Source: Serinus canaria (Eukaryota; Chordata; Aves; Passeriformes; Fringillidae). Taken from it: DNA of 64,000 nt. The notes beneath the pieces are model-generated. The model worked only from the letters and a program-made list of their open reading frames with translations, was not told the DNA's origin and did not search any database. The stretch covers positions 10,122,601-10,186,600 of the forward strand of contig NC_066326.1 in NCBI RefSeq assembly GCF_022539315.1. Reading direction: 5' to 3'. This document shows positions 1-13,542 of this stretch, piece by piece (within the stretch, counting starts at the first letter, position 1; every line of letters starts with the position of its first letter). The position numbers were made by a program, and so were the translations under genes.

Positions 1-3000
1 CAGATGGGAGATGCTCCAGGGGTGAGCATGGGTCATCTCCTCTCTGTTTCCTAAGAACTGCAGTAGACATCACCCTGCCTCTGGGGATTTCATGGACCCC
101 TGTGTATCCTGACACTCAAAGCTGTGTTTTAAATTTTATGGCATCACTGTAACATGCTGGCTGAGAGGGACCTTGCACAGCCTCAGCCTATCCCTGCTTG
201 AGCTTGTTCTTCCAGTTTCCCCAAGATGGACACTGAAGATCTTGCCAAGCAATCCTTTCCAGATTTACAAACCCTCTAAAATTTTTCCTAAAACTTTATC
301 TGAACCATCCTTATCAAAACAGGGACTCGTGACATTTTGCCCTGAAAGATAAGCAGAGTTCCTGGTTCTGTCTTTTTTGTATTTAAAGGAAACGTCACTG
401 CTGCTGAGAGCACCAAGCTGGAATACTTGCTTTCTCAAGCAGTGCATTGATTTTCCATCATTTCCTGTAGCCCTTTGTACCTGCAGAATGTGACTTTTCA
501 AATATTATTTCATAAATGCACTAGTGTTTATGCTCACTTTGCACTGATATACAAGAGCCTTACTTCACAGCAGAGAGCCATGCTGGGGTGGACTATTCAC
601 CCTTGAGTGCTGGACTAAATATTGGCAAGGTCAGTATACAAAAGGCACAGGTTGGATAAAAGGTAAAAATGACATTAAATAACTCTGGAGAGGTAACTGG
701 GGGATTACTATTTTCATAGAATATAACAAGATGCTTCGTGCATCTTTTTAAAATCTGCAGCCAGATTTTGCACTTGTTCATACAAAGTAGCACTGATGCC
801 TTGAGAAATCTCCTTGGTCTCAGAGGGACAGGGCAGGGAAACAGCAGCCAATCCCAAAAACACTCCAGACCCTGAGGAATCCCACTGATGTGGTGGGTAT
901 GAGAGTGTACATTGCCTAAAGTTAATCAGCTTCTTGTGCCTCATCAGAAAAAAAGTTCTAAGGTTTAGAATAGTGCATATAGCACCTGATCCTGAGCAGT
1001 CAATATTGTAACCTGGCTAAATTCCACAGCTTCTCAACCTTTCTGTTACCCCCTCACCATATAAAAAAGAAAAAGTTAATGACATCCCAGGGGCCCTTTT
1101 ACAATTATCTCCTGATCTCCTCAGAAATCTTCCTAAAGACCAAGGAACTAAAAACAGGGCTGTCTCTTCTCATTTTGGCATACTGGCCTCTGTCAAAATA
1201 TATTTCAAGGAAACATTCCTTTAACTTTATTTCTGCCACAATTTAAAAATAAAACAAAGAAGAAGAAGCGGCTTTGATCCTGTAAAAGCACTAGTGGTGA
1301 TGGAAGCAAACCAAATTACAGGTTCTAAGGACAACCCTCTGCCTGCATCTACTGAAAATGCTGTTGGTAGGATGGAAACTCCCATCAAACTTTTTATTCA
1401 GTGGTGTCCAGCTAGGGACTGTGTTGTCTTTTTACCAGGCATTTATATTTCATTATTTATATACTGTTCCCAGCTGGGAGCTTGCTTTCTGCTGATGTCT
1501 GATTGAGAGGCTCTCCTGAGGAAGGGATGTGATTTACAGACACACACTGGAAAGCTAACTGACCTTGGCACAGCAATGGGAGTGGTGCAGTTCCCTCAGC
1601 AGCAAACCTGTCAAGCCTCCCATCAGGAGGATGGTCAGGGTTTGCCTCCTGCTCTGCTGTTTCTTGTACACCAGGGAAGAAAGCCACAGCTTTTCTCCCT
1701 GCTGCCCAAAGGAACTGACTGGCTCTGCCCTGCACCTCTGCACAGCTGTGGTCAGGGTTGTACAAAGAGAAGGTGATGGCTGAGATGGGAGCCAGCCAAG
1801 GACCTCACATCCCGAGGAAACCCAGTAAATCCCTGCAGCAAAACCTCACCAGGGTTGTGCCCATCGTGTGGCAGAGCACAGCAGCTCAATGCACAGCTGC
1901 TCTGGCTTGCAGGGGAACCCAGCTTGGAGGAGATGGAGGGAAGGAATTATTCTGCTCTGTCACACAGATCTCCTGTGAGCGAGGCTTTGCACAGAGCGGG
2001 GACTCTCTGTTTGTTCTTACAGCCTGATTGTTCTTACAGCCTGATTATGGTGGCTGGGAATGAGGAATTAGAGCCTTTCAAACACAAACAAAAACCCATG
2101 CATTTCAAGTGTCCTCTGGAGGTGGGATTTTTTCCCTCTTTTTCCTTAAGCTGTTGCTCCCTCCAAGGAAGAGCTGTATCTGCCATATCACAAGGGCTCT
2201 GAAATGAAGAGTAAAAGCTCCTGAAACAAGACCCATAGACTTTTGCCTGGCTCACAAACACCCAGTTCAGACCAGGAACATGGTCAGACTTTTTATAGGA
2301 CCCAAATTACCTTCTCTTGCAGGTGTCCCAGTATTTGTGGTCACTGAGTATTGACTATTTCATAAAAATATCTTCTGTCTTATTCATACCTTGTATGCAA
2401 ATCTCAACAAATAACATCAAATCCTGTCTTGGAGGGAAAAAAACCCACAAATATCCCTATAGTTATATACCCAAATTCCTCAGGGCAGGATGGTCTCTCA
2501 AGGACCCAAGCTCATAATTTTTGAGTCAATGTAAAATCCTGATTGCATCCAATGCCTTGCTGTTTCACCTCACAGTGTGACACAGCAGTATTTAAATCCC
2601 TGGGGGGATTATGAGAACTGCACTACTGCCCAGTGTTGGGGTTAAAACCAGATCATGGCCAGTCTTCTGCAAAGAAATGTTTCATTTGACTGCTCTCTAC
2701 ATCTGGGGGGAACACACTGCAGAGTCTGCATTAGTGGGTAGCCCTAAACCTCACAGAAATTCACCATGACCCAGTTAGGGTCTTTGGGAATCCAGTGTTG
2801 GCAGCTCTGTTAAGCCTCTGTCTGCATTCAGGAACTCTTGGACCTCCCCAGCAGAGCCAGGTGAGATGGGCACAACATCTGCACCACCACATGCTGACCT
2901 TGGTACCACAGTCCCAGCATGTCAGAACAAGAAATTCTTTTCTTGGAGGCACAGTTTTCATTCAAAATATTCCCAGAATGAGGAAAAAGAGGCTTGGAGA

Positions 3001-5600
3001 TGCCATCAAGAATCCTCTCCATATTTCAGGGCAATTTGAGCACCATGCTTTCAACCATTTGTCTGAAGCTGGTGATGGGGAAGCAAAAGGCAGAGCTTGC
3101 CCATGCAGACACAGTGCCTTGTGATAGATTTGGAACACAGGATTGTTTGATTGAAGCCTCTGATGGAAAGGCCACATCTTTGGCTGCTCTAAGCACTTGC
3201 TCAGAGACTGTATTTTTATCCCAGCTGAGGGACCACGTCCAGGATACATGCATTTGATAGAAAGAAATTGATTGGCAGCATGCTTTTATACTTTCACAAA
3301 AGGTATAAGCCAGACTATTCTAAACTGCTTTATTTGCAGTGAAAGCAGATAACTCAGCAGCACAGACAAGCCTGGTATCTCAGGAGCAGAGCAGGTAGCA
3401 AAGACTGGAAAGTTCTGTTTCCTGGACTTCTGTCGATTTACATTGACTGTTCATGACCAGAATCCTGGGACCAAAGAATCTGCTTTTGGAATCTTCTGCA
3501 TCCAACCAGCCACAGCCAAGAAACAGCATGAGAGAGACCTTAGTTTTAGTACCTCATTTGGAGAGCCCCTTTCTGAGCACAGCAGCATTGAGCACAAGAC
3601 TGTGACCTGGGGTGTTGCATTCTGTAACTCCCCAGGTCTGAGCAAAGACAGATTTATCCCTGAAAGTGAAGTGAGGGGTGTTTTGTGGGGATAAATGCTT
3701 GTGGCCAAGGGAAGCATCTTCCCAGCCTGGTGGGGCACTGCTAGCACTCACATTGCTGATACAATGCACACATCCATCTGAACTGGCTCCAAAGGGAAGG
3801 GGAAAACACCCACACTGTAAATAGCAAGTATAAATTGCCATCAGTGCTCAGAAGAGCACTATGGAAATCTCCTCAACCACAGAATGAACATGCTGAGAGA
3901 CTTCTCTTTCTCCTTAAAACCCTGTGTTATAGGCAGGGACAGAGGTCCCATTTATTCTTGTCCCTCTCACATTCAGGGAAGCTTGAGCAGGTCTGTCCTT
4001 TCTCCCCTCAGCACCCCATGTCCTGACAGCATAACCAGACCATCCTGAAATACTGACATTGATGACTCTTTCTACAACAGCAAGGTGGCCCTGGGGAAAG
4101 AGAAAAATGAACAAAGATAACAGTATGGAATGACATCTTCAAAGAAACCTGTGTGACTTAGGTAGTGTCCTCACTGACCATGTCTGGCTGAGGTTGTAGG
4201 TTCCTAAATCCCTTTAGTACTGCTGATACATTCCCTCATGACTAAAAACAGATCTTCTTGTTTACTGAAGGAGGTGCAGTTAAAATAATCATATCATCAA
4301 CTAAATACCATTCATGAGTATATACTGCCACAAAGTCAAACTCAGGTCTGTTACTGCAATTTTAAGCATAGAGAAGTAATTGGATACATCTGAACATGAC
4401 AGGGCTGGGCAAATCCAATTGAAACAGCTTCTATTTCATGGAAACCCTGGCTGAAAAAGCATATAAATATTCTTAGTCCAGCTCTTATTCATGATACTCT
4501 GTGTTTTCACTATTCTAGGAAGCCTGAGATACTATTTTTATTTAGACTAAAAATAATAAAGGCTTTTCTCCAATCCTCTGTGTGCCCTATTTGAATTACG
4601 TCTGCATTAGAAAATTCCAGCACTGCTAAAATCAGACAGCCAGTGACCCATAATGTCTAGGAGGTCTATCAAGGAAGCATGGTGTCTGCTCCACCAGAAA
4701 CTATATCCAGAGGTGTCTTGTGCAAGTTTAGTCCTGGAGAGGTACCAAATCAGCTTAGTGTGGTGTGGAGAAAGCCCATTCCAAGCCTCTGAGCCACTGC
4801 AAAGAAAGCCAAGCCAGCTGGCTTCTCTCTTTGCTAAAGAAATCTTCCAAACAAGCACCTCATCCCAGTGTCCACAGACAGAAGGGAACAGGGATTTGCA
4901 GCTGGAGCTTTTATTACTACCACAATCAATTCAGGAGAAACACCCAAGGAGCCCTGCAGATTGCAGGCCAAACCCCTCAGATCAAAGGTTTTCAGGGAGT
5001 GCCTTGAGCTCTTCCTGCAGAGATTGGCCATGGAAAGATGATTCATGAGCTTGTGTGTCATGGGCTTCCAGAAACTCAAGCTGTGAGTCCCACTCTTGGT
5101 TTCCAAAAGCTCTCAGGTGCAGCCTGTCCCCAACTTTGAGCCACCCTGGAGGAAGCTCCAACATCCAAGCAGAGAGAGTGTGGCTGTCTGAGTTCCTGCG
5201 GTTCTGCACTGTCCAGGGCATGGCCAGACCTCCTCTCAGAGCAGCTGGCTTGTTGTGGTGGCACTGCTGACAGTGTTGGACAGTCTGACTGCTACCAGAT
5301 CTATACATTGATGGCAGCTAAACCATGTACTTTTTAAAGAGGTTGCTGTATTCCAGCTAGTTGCAGTGAGACAGGCTCTACCCTTTTCAGTGGCATGAAA
5401 ATAATCCACACAAACACCCATGAACCTGACCTGCTCTGAAGTTTGCCATCAGGGAGAGGAGAAGAGAAAAAGCTACTTCATTTCTACAGATGTTCTCAGC
5501 AACAGAGTGATTTCAGCAAAGCCAGAGAGAATTCCAATTCCTCTCTCAGCTGAGAAAGACAGCACAGTGATATGCCTTGCCCAAACCCTCTTTCCAATGA
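1..5600. other. No gene recognised
   Basis: Mixed-composition sequence without recognisable exons, RNA genes or interspersed repeats. Open frames reach 131 codons (4653-5048, plus) but look like chance openings. The only structure noted is the 17-bp tandem duplication at 2.0 kb. Confidence 0.6.
2011..2044. repeat. 17-bp perfect tandem duplication
   Basis: ttgttcttacagcctga occurs twice without a gap or mismatch, followed by 'ttatgg'. The perfect identity suggests a recent small duplication. Confidence 0.95.
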
Positions 5601-5623
5601 ACAGTGCAGCCAGTGTCATTGGG

Positions 5624-5696
5624 AAAAAAAAAAAAAAGAAGGAAAAAAGTGAAGTGAGTAGAGTGTTAGGGTTTTTTTTTTTTTTTTTTTTTTTTT
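5624..5696. repeat. Facing poly(A) and poly(T) tracts
   Basis: A run of 14 A (5624-5637) is followed 34 bp later by a run of 25 T (5672-5696). The two could pair into a simple stem. No recognisable element body is attached to either tract. Confidence 0.9.
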
Positions 5697-5699
5697 GGC

Positions 5700-6719
5700 T
5701 GCTATTTTGTGGTTACAGCTCCAGCTAAAAGCAGCAGTAGCAGGTTACAGCAGAAACTGAATATGCTACTGTGCAGAGGTTCAATTCAGTGAACTGGGCA
5801 GATATAAATGGGCTTTTAAACTTCAGAAATAAATTTAAACAAAACACAGTTATCTCTTTCAATGAGGGCATGTCCTGAAAGCACCAGCTGGACACAGTAC
5901 AAGGTAGCTCAGGCATATGTTGCAGTGTTTAAAACCTGAAGCAATGAGAACTGCACTGAAGCCTGCTCTATTTCCCTTTGGCATCCTGGAGCTAATGGAG
6001 TGAAGGAGCTTGAACAAAGTGCCTCAGTCAGCCTCTCTGTGGCTTATGCCCTGAAATGCCCCTGACCAACAATTCTGTCCTGCAGTCCTCCAGAGGGCTC
6101 TCCCAAATGGAGAATGGGGGACTACAGCCACCCCCAACCTCCTGGTTTAATCAAAGCAAGACAAGGAATACCTAATAATTAGTGAGGGATTAAAAACTCA
6201 CTGCTCAAATTGCAGGGGTGGCAGAGAGGGCCATGCTCTGAATGAACTGTGAATCCATACTGTGCTGCAACATGGATCTCATCCAAGCTTGCATGGAGTG
6301 TGCAGGCTGAGGCTCCCTGTGCAGAACTCCTCAGTGCACCACAAGGCTGGGGAGAGCCAGGGCTGCTGCTGTGCTCAGCCTGCTGCTGGAGGGGGGTCAA
6401 ATCCCTCTGGGCTGAAAGCACCAGGCTCATGTCACATTTTAATGATGTCCACAGACCGTGTGGAAAACCTTCTTGCTGCCCAGCAAAGCAGCTGAAACTG
6501 AGCTGTAAGTTAATCAGTGAGAGAGAATCATGGTTAAACATTATCTAGAAATAGGGCTGGCCCAGACTATAAACTCTGGCTTCATGCTAGGAAAAGATTA
6601 GGAATTAAGGGAAAAATGTAGTAAAGGTCTGCTCTTCTGACAGTTACCATCCACACTGCAGGGCAGTATATATGACTTTACTACTTTCCTGTACTTTTTG
6701 TCCCCAGTTGTCTCCCAGT

Positions 6720-6769
<50 letters not shown>

Positions 6770-9700
6770 TGAGAGTTTGTCAGGAAGCTGTGTGGTGTTT
6801 CACTGCCTGCTGGGTTAAACCATGACTACTGTCTTCTATTCTGCTCCTGGAGCTGTACTTTCTCTGGTCTTTGGTTTGTAGCCAGCCAAACTATTCCTGC
6901 AGAGCCCAGCAGAGACTCGTGGTGTTAAACCAGCCAAGCATGCAGTCAAGGCAAATGCTAACTTTCCAGTCTCCTCTCAGGGTGTCCAGAGCTTGACAAA
7001 GTGGGCATGGCTCCACGGATCTCGTGAGTCCCTGTGTAGGTACACAGGAATTTATAGCTATGGGGTTGCTGCAGCTTCAGCTGAAGAAGAGATGTACTTA
7101 ACTAGTTTTCCAATGAAATCTTCATTGAACAATGCAGAAAACAAGAAAAGAAAACCATTTTCAGCTGAAGTCTCTCAAAAGTATTCTTCAATTAGTCAGG
7201 ACTGCAGAGGGAAACTTAATCCTAGATCTGACTCTTTGTGACCACTGTTAGGAGCAGCAGTGAATGACACAAAGCAAAATCTCCTCCTTTTGATTGCAGT
7301 GCCTCCAACACCTGCCCTGAGTTCGAAGAAGTCTGATCTGTGACTGCATGTAGCTGTGTGTGAGTGTGGCAATGAAACTTTATAAAGGAAAAGGTATCAA
7401 TCAACAGCAGCATGGAACCTCTTCATGTCCTTCCTTAATATGTTAAATAATGATTGAATAAAGTAAGAAATCTGTAACAGCTGAATGAAATATTAGACTG
7501 CACAGAAACACATGGCATTGCTCAAAATATCAACTTTTCCTGCATGGAGAATTAGTGCTAGCTCTATATGGACTTAGCCATCACAACTTTCCATCCACTC
7601 CAGCTTTTGAAACAATTAATCTCATGGAAGCCAGAGCAGGAAATCCTGCTGGGGAGCCAAATGCTTTTGGTGAGAGATCCAACAGCAATGAAAACAAATG
7701 CACCTGACTTTCTGGGCTGTGCTCAGAGAAAGTCCCTGTTAGTTACAGTAACAGATGTGAAGATTTCTCTTTTCCTGCAGCAAGCCTTTTTTGCCAACTT
7801 TAAATCATACTAAGTGATATTAAGTAAATATCATATTAACTAAGTGGGGGCATGAGAGGGAAGAATCTTTTCCTAACTAGCTTCAGGTATCTGGTCTTCT
7901 CCTTGTCCAAAAAACCTCTTCCACCCACCTGCCCATAAGAATATTGGCTGTAAAATCAATCAACTATCAAAGAAACCAGAAGAAACTCACGTAACACAAG
8001 CATTTCTCAGCTGTTCAGTGTCCATGCCCACTCCAGACACAGAAAGTACAGAGAGGTTTTATCAAGTGGGAAATGTTCACATTGTCCAGACTGATATAAC
8101 CAACTAAAATCAGCCTATTTGCTGACTTCAGGGAGGGCAAAAATGTGCATCTGAGCATTGGGAGAGATTTGTAAGGAGTGAGGGGAAGGAGGCCTGAAAC
8201 AGCTGCTGTATCTGATTGAAAGGGGGGACAGCAGAAAGCTACTCAGCTTGGATGGTGGGATTGAGGACAGGAGCAGGGAAAGTAAGGTTTCCAGGAGACA
8301 GAGTGTAACAGGAGGCAGTGAAATGGGCTGTGATTTTACCATTTGTTTCATAGAGGCTCTCAGGACAACCCTGCCTGACACCAGAAATCCCATCCAAGAA
8401 ATGACAAGCTTAGAGTACAACAAATGTGGGTGGTAGAATTTCTTTGATGGAAGGGATGAAAACCTCCACCATAACCAAAGTAGTAAAAACAATGTCCAAT
8501 ATTTAATCCCTTTAACCTTGGCCAAAGAACAGCTGAAACATTTTTGCTGATATTTAAAGCAAATTAATCAGTACGAAGCAGACATTCTCTCCTTAGGAAG
8601 TTTCAGCCCAAATAGTTGCAATTTGGCAAAACACTGGGAGCTGAAATGAATTATTGTTGCTGGAAGTGCTGGTCCATTAGCAATAGGTGGTGTACCTGCA
8701 TTATTTGCCACATGCACACAATTCAGTATTGCAAAGACAGAAATGAAGGCTGACACTGTTAATTACTAACACCTAAAGCATTGTAAGGAAATCAGGGAAA
8801 GCAGCTTTTTCTTTGGAGTTAAGGGGTGGTAATTTCGCCATCTCTTGCGGAGAAAATGTTGGTTGCTGAATTTAAGTTTTCACAGGTCAAAAAAAAATAT
8901 TTAAAAAGCCCTCCAGCTGGTTTCTAGTCCATGCAGTTATCTGAGCCTATGAATTTTGAGTCCCTCTCAGATAGAGATCTTATTTTTCAAAGCCTTTTGA
9001 AAAGTCTAATAAAGATGAAATGAGAAGCATTTTATTATCCATTCCAAGACAGAGACCAGGAATGGGAACAACAGGGGACACTGCTGGACCCAGGGCCACA
9101 GGTGCTGTGTCTTCTCCTCAGTAGAAAATGAGGGCATAGTTTGTATAAGATATGGACTGAGCTGTGTAGGAGAATGAGGATGAAGAAGGAGGTGATGGTA
9201 AGAGGTGCAGAAGGAGCACACAGTGAGTGAGCTGGATTGAGAGTTGCATAAGAAAAGATCAGTATAATGACAGCATACTAGGCCTTGAATATAAATCCTT
9301 CAACCAGATTCTAGGGGAATATTTTTGCTATTACCTAAGCAAGATGGGTGAATTTTCAAAGTTCAAACACAAAGAACCCCAAAGACTCACTAGGATGAAT
9401 GTTTGTTGGGTAATACCCTTCAGGATCAGAGTTGTACTTAAGCACATCAAAAAGATGGGCAAAAGAGCACAAGTCTCTCATTAAGTAGTCCTCAAAAGCC
9501 ACAGCCAAAGACAAGCCCTGTTCCCAGTTTACCACCCTGCATGTGTCCTGTGTAAAAGCAATGGGAAGCAGCTGGGGAATGCAGGGCTCTGCTCACAAGC
9601 TCTGCAGAACTTCCCACAGCTGGCACAGGCAGAAGGAAAGTCCACAGGCCCAGGGGTGTCAGCAGTTTCCACCCCCCCAACATTTCTGCTCTGGAAAGGG

Positions 9701-10700
9701 GATACTCAGTGATTCACAGCAGCACTGTCTGTGTGGTGCCACTATAGAAATACTTGGCTCAGAAGAAGCTGTGTTGCCATACAAGTTAATGCCATGGGGA
9801 ACATGACACATTTATAGCTCTTTGTGGCAAAAAGTGGGCAGCCAAGAGTACAATGAATCTTGAAATCATTGTAGGAGCCCCATAATAGTTTTTGTGGGCT
9901 GATGGGGTGAGAACATGGAGCTCTATTGCCCTACCAGCCACAGGTTCCTTTCCATTTAACTCACTCTTTAACCAATTACACCTTCACTACAATTTTAAAC
10001 TATCTATTGCACGTTTAGCTCTTTAACAAGGACTTCTAATCCATACTATCCTCTTCTAAACTTTAAAGGCATATCTGCAGATCAACTGAAGATGAACAAA
10101 GAAGAAAGTGAACACAGCCATTACCAGAAAAGCATGGGACACACTTGCCCTGGATGCAGTCCTTATATCAAGATGAAGTGACTTGCCTGTGATGGAAGAG
10201 CAAGTCTGTGGCAGAGCAAAACAGAAGTGAGGTGACTCGATTTCATAGTAGTGTACTCAAAAAAGTTAATCCCTCCTAATGTACATCTAAAGGAGTTTCT
10301 CTGAGGGACATCCAGGTTTGTTCCACACCACCCTCCCTCTCCTGCCTCTGTGAAGGCTGGTGGTGCAGCAAGCCATGTGCTCAGCACTGAAGGTGTCTGA
10401 GGAAGAGCAGGCATCACTTCTTGAGAGAGTTAAGTGTTGTCAGGTGATACTTGCCTGTCCTGCACTGCTAGAGTACAGTGGCCAGCTGCTGCAGGAAGAC
10501 AAAAGGTTTCAAGCCCATGGTACAAAAGCAGCCCGTGTTGTGACAGAGGATCCCCCCAAAATGGAGCCATGGGGAAATCCCCTTGGCCACAAGCTGGAAT
10601 GCTGCCATCAAAAGGAAAGGGCTCTTGGCTTATACTGAAAACCCACATCATGTGAATATCAGGGACACGGAAGGGTTTCCTGGCTGTTTGGCTGACCCTT
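5700..10700. other. No gene recognised; one microsatellite
   Basis: Apart from the (TG)n run at 6.7 kb, nothing was identified. A purine-rich stretch lies around 8.15-8.30 kb. The longest frame, 8115-8525 minus, is leucine/serine-rich only because it reads that stretch antisense. Confidence 0.6.
6722..6768. repeat. (TG)n microsatellite, about 23 units
   Basis: Uninterrupted alternating TG for about 47 bp after 'cagtca', ending in 'tctgagag'. A run this long and pure is expected to vary in length between individuals and can adopt Z-DNA. Confidence 0.97.
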
Positions 10701-10707
10701 CAGTATC

Positions 10708-11446
10708 AATCCAATGTTTTCTTTGTTCAAGTTCTTTTACTTTCACAGTCAGAGTATAAGTTCACTTTCAGTTCATTTCCATAGTAAAGGGTAAACCTGT
10801 CACTTTGCTCCAGCTTGCCCCAGGAATTGTTATATTATCAGTGCAGCCAAACACCAGCATGGGGACATAGCCTGGGTTTTTATCATTTCAGCAGTCTCTC
10901 CCTCATGCACATGCACAGCTCAGCCCAAACAAGCTCTCTTCTCCCCAGCAGTGCTTCTCTGCCAGGAGCCTCTCCCAGCCTCATGAGCAACCATCAATGT
11001 CCCAGTGCCTTGGGCTGGGCTCAATCCCAGCCAGCTCAGAGGAGCCACGTCCAAGGATGTGCAGCTGAAACCAGCCAGCAGTAGCTATCATCCATGGGGA
11101 ATGTTCCCTGGAGCTCATCAGTCCCTGGGTCACAGAGCCTGTCACTGTCAGCCATGCTGGGCAGCCAGCCTGGCTCTTGCAGGGCACTTCCCCTTGGCTT
11201 TTGACCTGTCTGAGCATTCACACAACGGAAACAGGTTTGGTATTTATTTCCCAATGCTCTCTTGTGTATTTGAAAGTGTTCACTGTGCCTGTTTGGGTAA
11301 TCTCCTTGCTGCTGCCACTACAGATTAAAGGCTGGCTCTCCTGGCAGTGGCCACCATAGTATCCAGATACTCTTCCAGCTTGGACAATCCTCAGGGGCAG
11401 CCCATGGATTTCGCAGGTGTATCTGTTATTCACTAGGCCTTACACA
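10708..11446. repeat. Local duplication, copy A (three homologous blocks)
   Basis: Three blocks recur in the same order and orientation further right. 10708-10940 matches 12148-12384; it is nearly identical at first and diverges towards its right edge, and copy B has an extra 5 bp. 10939-10978 matches 13251-13290 (around gccaggagcctctc). 11187-11446 matches 13291-13542 (around tgacctgtctgagcattcac). Copy A has 208 bp of its own between the second and third blocks. No coding sequence or known repeat family was recognised in it. Confidence 0.85.
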
Positions 11447-12147
11447 GAAACTGGTGGCTCTTGGCTCATTCTGATTCACATCCCCTGTGCATATCATGGA
11501 CATGAAGGGGTTTTCTTGCTCTTCTGCTGACCTGCAAAAGAGCCTGGAGAGGGTGAGGAGTCCTCCTGTAGCACCATGCAAGGATGGGAAGGGCTGCAAG
11601 ACTGCCTGTGGCAGCCAAGGAGGCTGCTCTTGTTGTCCCTGGTTGTTTTCAGAAGACAGCAGGTGTTGCCCTGAAGCAAAAGAAGAAATAGAGGCACACA
11701 GAAATCAGGTGTCTGGCTGAACTTACACAGGAACATAAGGGTAACACTGATCTCCACATCTCTGAGGGGAATGGAAAACATTCAGCCTTCTACTAAATTC
11801 TCTTTATTTGCAGATTTGTTTTATTTATTGAGGGTCTCTCACAGTTCAGGAGTATAAAGAAGAGTTTATTTAATTTACTGTCAAGTGCCACACTATGGTA
11901 TGAAGTGTTTCATGCACAGGCAGGATTAAAAGGTTTCACTGAACTGAAAAGCAGAGTTGCATTTGATCACCTTCAAAGGGGCCAAAAAATAAGAGAATGG
12001 GAGGAAAATAATTTTCCATAGGTGGAAAGGAGATGGAAGTTAATGATCCCTCAAGGTTAACTTACAGCCTCCTATTCGTTCTGAGTGTTAATGTCAAGTC
12101 AGCTTCACTCCTGCCAATTTATCTCCTGCAAGACACTTTTAACAACT

Positions 12148-13542
12148 AATCCAATGTTTTCTTTGTTCCTTTCAAGTTCTTTTACTTTCACAGTCAGAGT
12201 ATAAGTTCACTTTCAGTTCACTTCCATAGTAAAGGGTAAACCTGTCACTTTGCTCCAGCTTGCCCCAGGAATTGTTATATTATCAGTGCAGCCAAACACC
12301 AGCCAGGGACATAGCATGTGTTTTTATCATTTCAGCAGGTTCTCCCTTGTGCACACCCACAGTTCAGTCTAAACAAGCTTTCCCAGGGATTTAGTTCCCC
12401 ACTGCAGCACACAGGCCAGCCTCTCTGGACAGGATTTGGTCATCCCAAATGCAATGTGACTGAGAAACTGGCTGGATTTCAGCAGATGAGGCATTTCTCC
12501 CTGGGGACCACACCTTCACCAGGAAAGCTGGAGCATTTTGAAGGGGTGCATTGAGCTTTCCCCCCATCCTGGGAACACTCAAAGCCCAAAAGGCACCCTT
12601 TTACCAGGATGCCCACTGCAGCAGGAGGCCAAGCTGGGTGCAGATCAAGCCTGCTCAGGATGCTGCAGAAGGACAGAGGCAATAATGTCACTCCCAGTGC
12701 AAAGGCAACGTCTCTCTGCAGAGAGGTTTTGCTGCTCTTCCAGGAGCAGAGTGTGCTCTGCAGTGCCCGGCCCCAGGAACAGCAGGAGCCTGTCCCAGGG
12801 AGTGCCTTGTGCCTGCAGAGGGGCTGAGCCCCAGCAGCTGTGCCCGTGGCACTGCCAAGGCTGCTCACATCCACAAAGGCCCCACTGCTCTGGGAGCAGC
12901 CCCTGCACGTGGCTCTAATTCTGTCTGAATTCACCCTTGAACCCTGGGGGCTCTGCAGGCTCCCCCTGTCACCCTTCCATGGGGCTGTGCAGACAAACCT
13001 CTTTTCATTGCATTCAGGGCAGGGAATACAGAAATAAAAGCTGCAATACAGAGGAGCACACAGCCCTGGCTGTGCATGGGGAGCATCTGCTGGAAAAGAG
13101 CCAAGTGTCTACTGAGCCCTTGAAGTAAAAACAACAACCGGTTTTCATGAAGAATTACAAATCAAGACTGAAAGAGATTTGAATGAAATGAAATTCCAAA
13201 GAGAAGCAGCACAGTTCCAACACAGCCCCTATCCTTGGGAGGAAGAGAGTTTCTCCTCAGCAGTGGTGCTCTGCCAGGAGCCTCTCTCATCTTCCCCTTG
13301 GCTTTTTGACCTGTCTGAGCATTCACACAACCTAAATATTTATAGTATTTATTTCCCAGTGCTCTCTTGGTTCTTTGGAAATGTGCGGAGTCTCTTGTTT
13401 GGGTCATCTCCTCAGGGCTGCTCTCTCTGCAGAGGAAGGGCTGGCTCTGCCTGCAGAGATTAATATGGTATCCAGATCCTTCCTTCCAGCCTGAGCAATC
13501 CTGGGGGGGCAGCCTATGGATCTCTCAAGTCTATCCCTTACA
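12148..13542. repeat. Local duplication, copy B (interrupted by about 0.87 kb)
   Basis: Second copy of the 10.7-11.4 kb sequence. The first block is followed by about 866 bp (12385-13250) with no counterpart in copy A. That stretch is GC-richer than its surroundings. After it the second and third blocks follow directly. The left edge is sharp: homology begins at 'aatccaatg' in both copies with unrelated sequence before it. The third block is more diverged than the first, so the blocks may differ in age or constraint. Confidence 0.85.

Noticed and set aside
10708..13542. Paired LTRs of an endogenous retrovirus
   Set aside because: No TG...CA termini, primer-binding site, polypurine tract or gag/pol-like frames were seen between the copies, and the blocks are interrupted differently in each copy.
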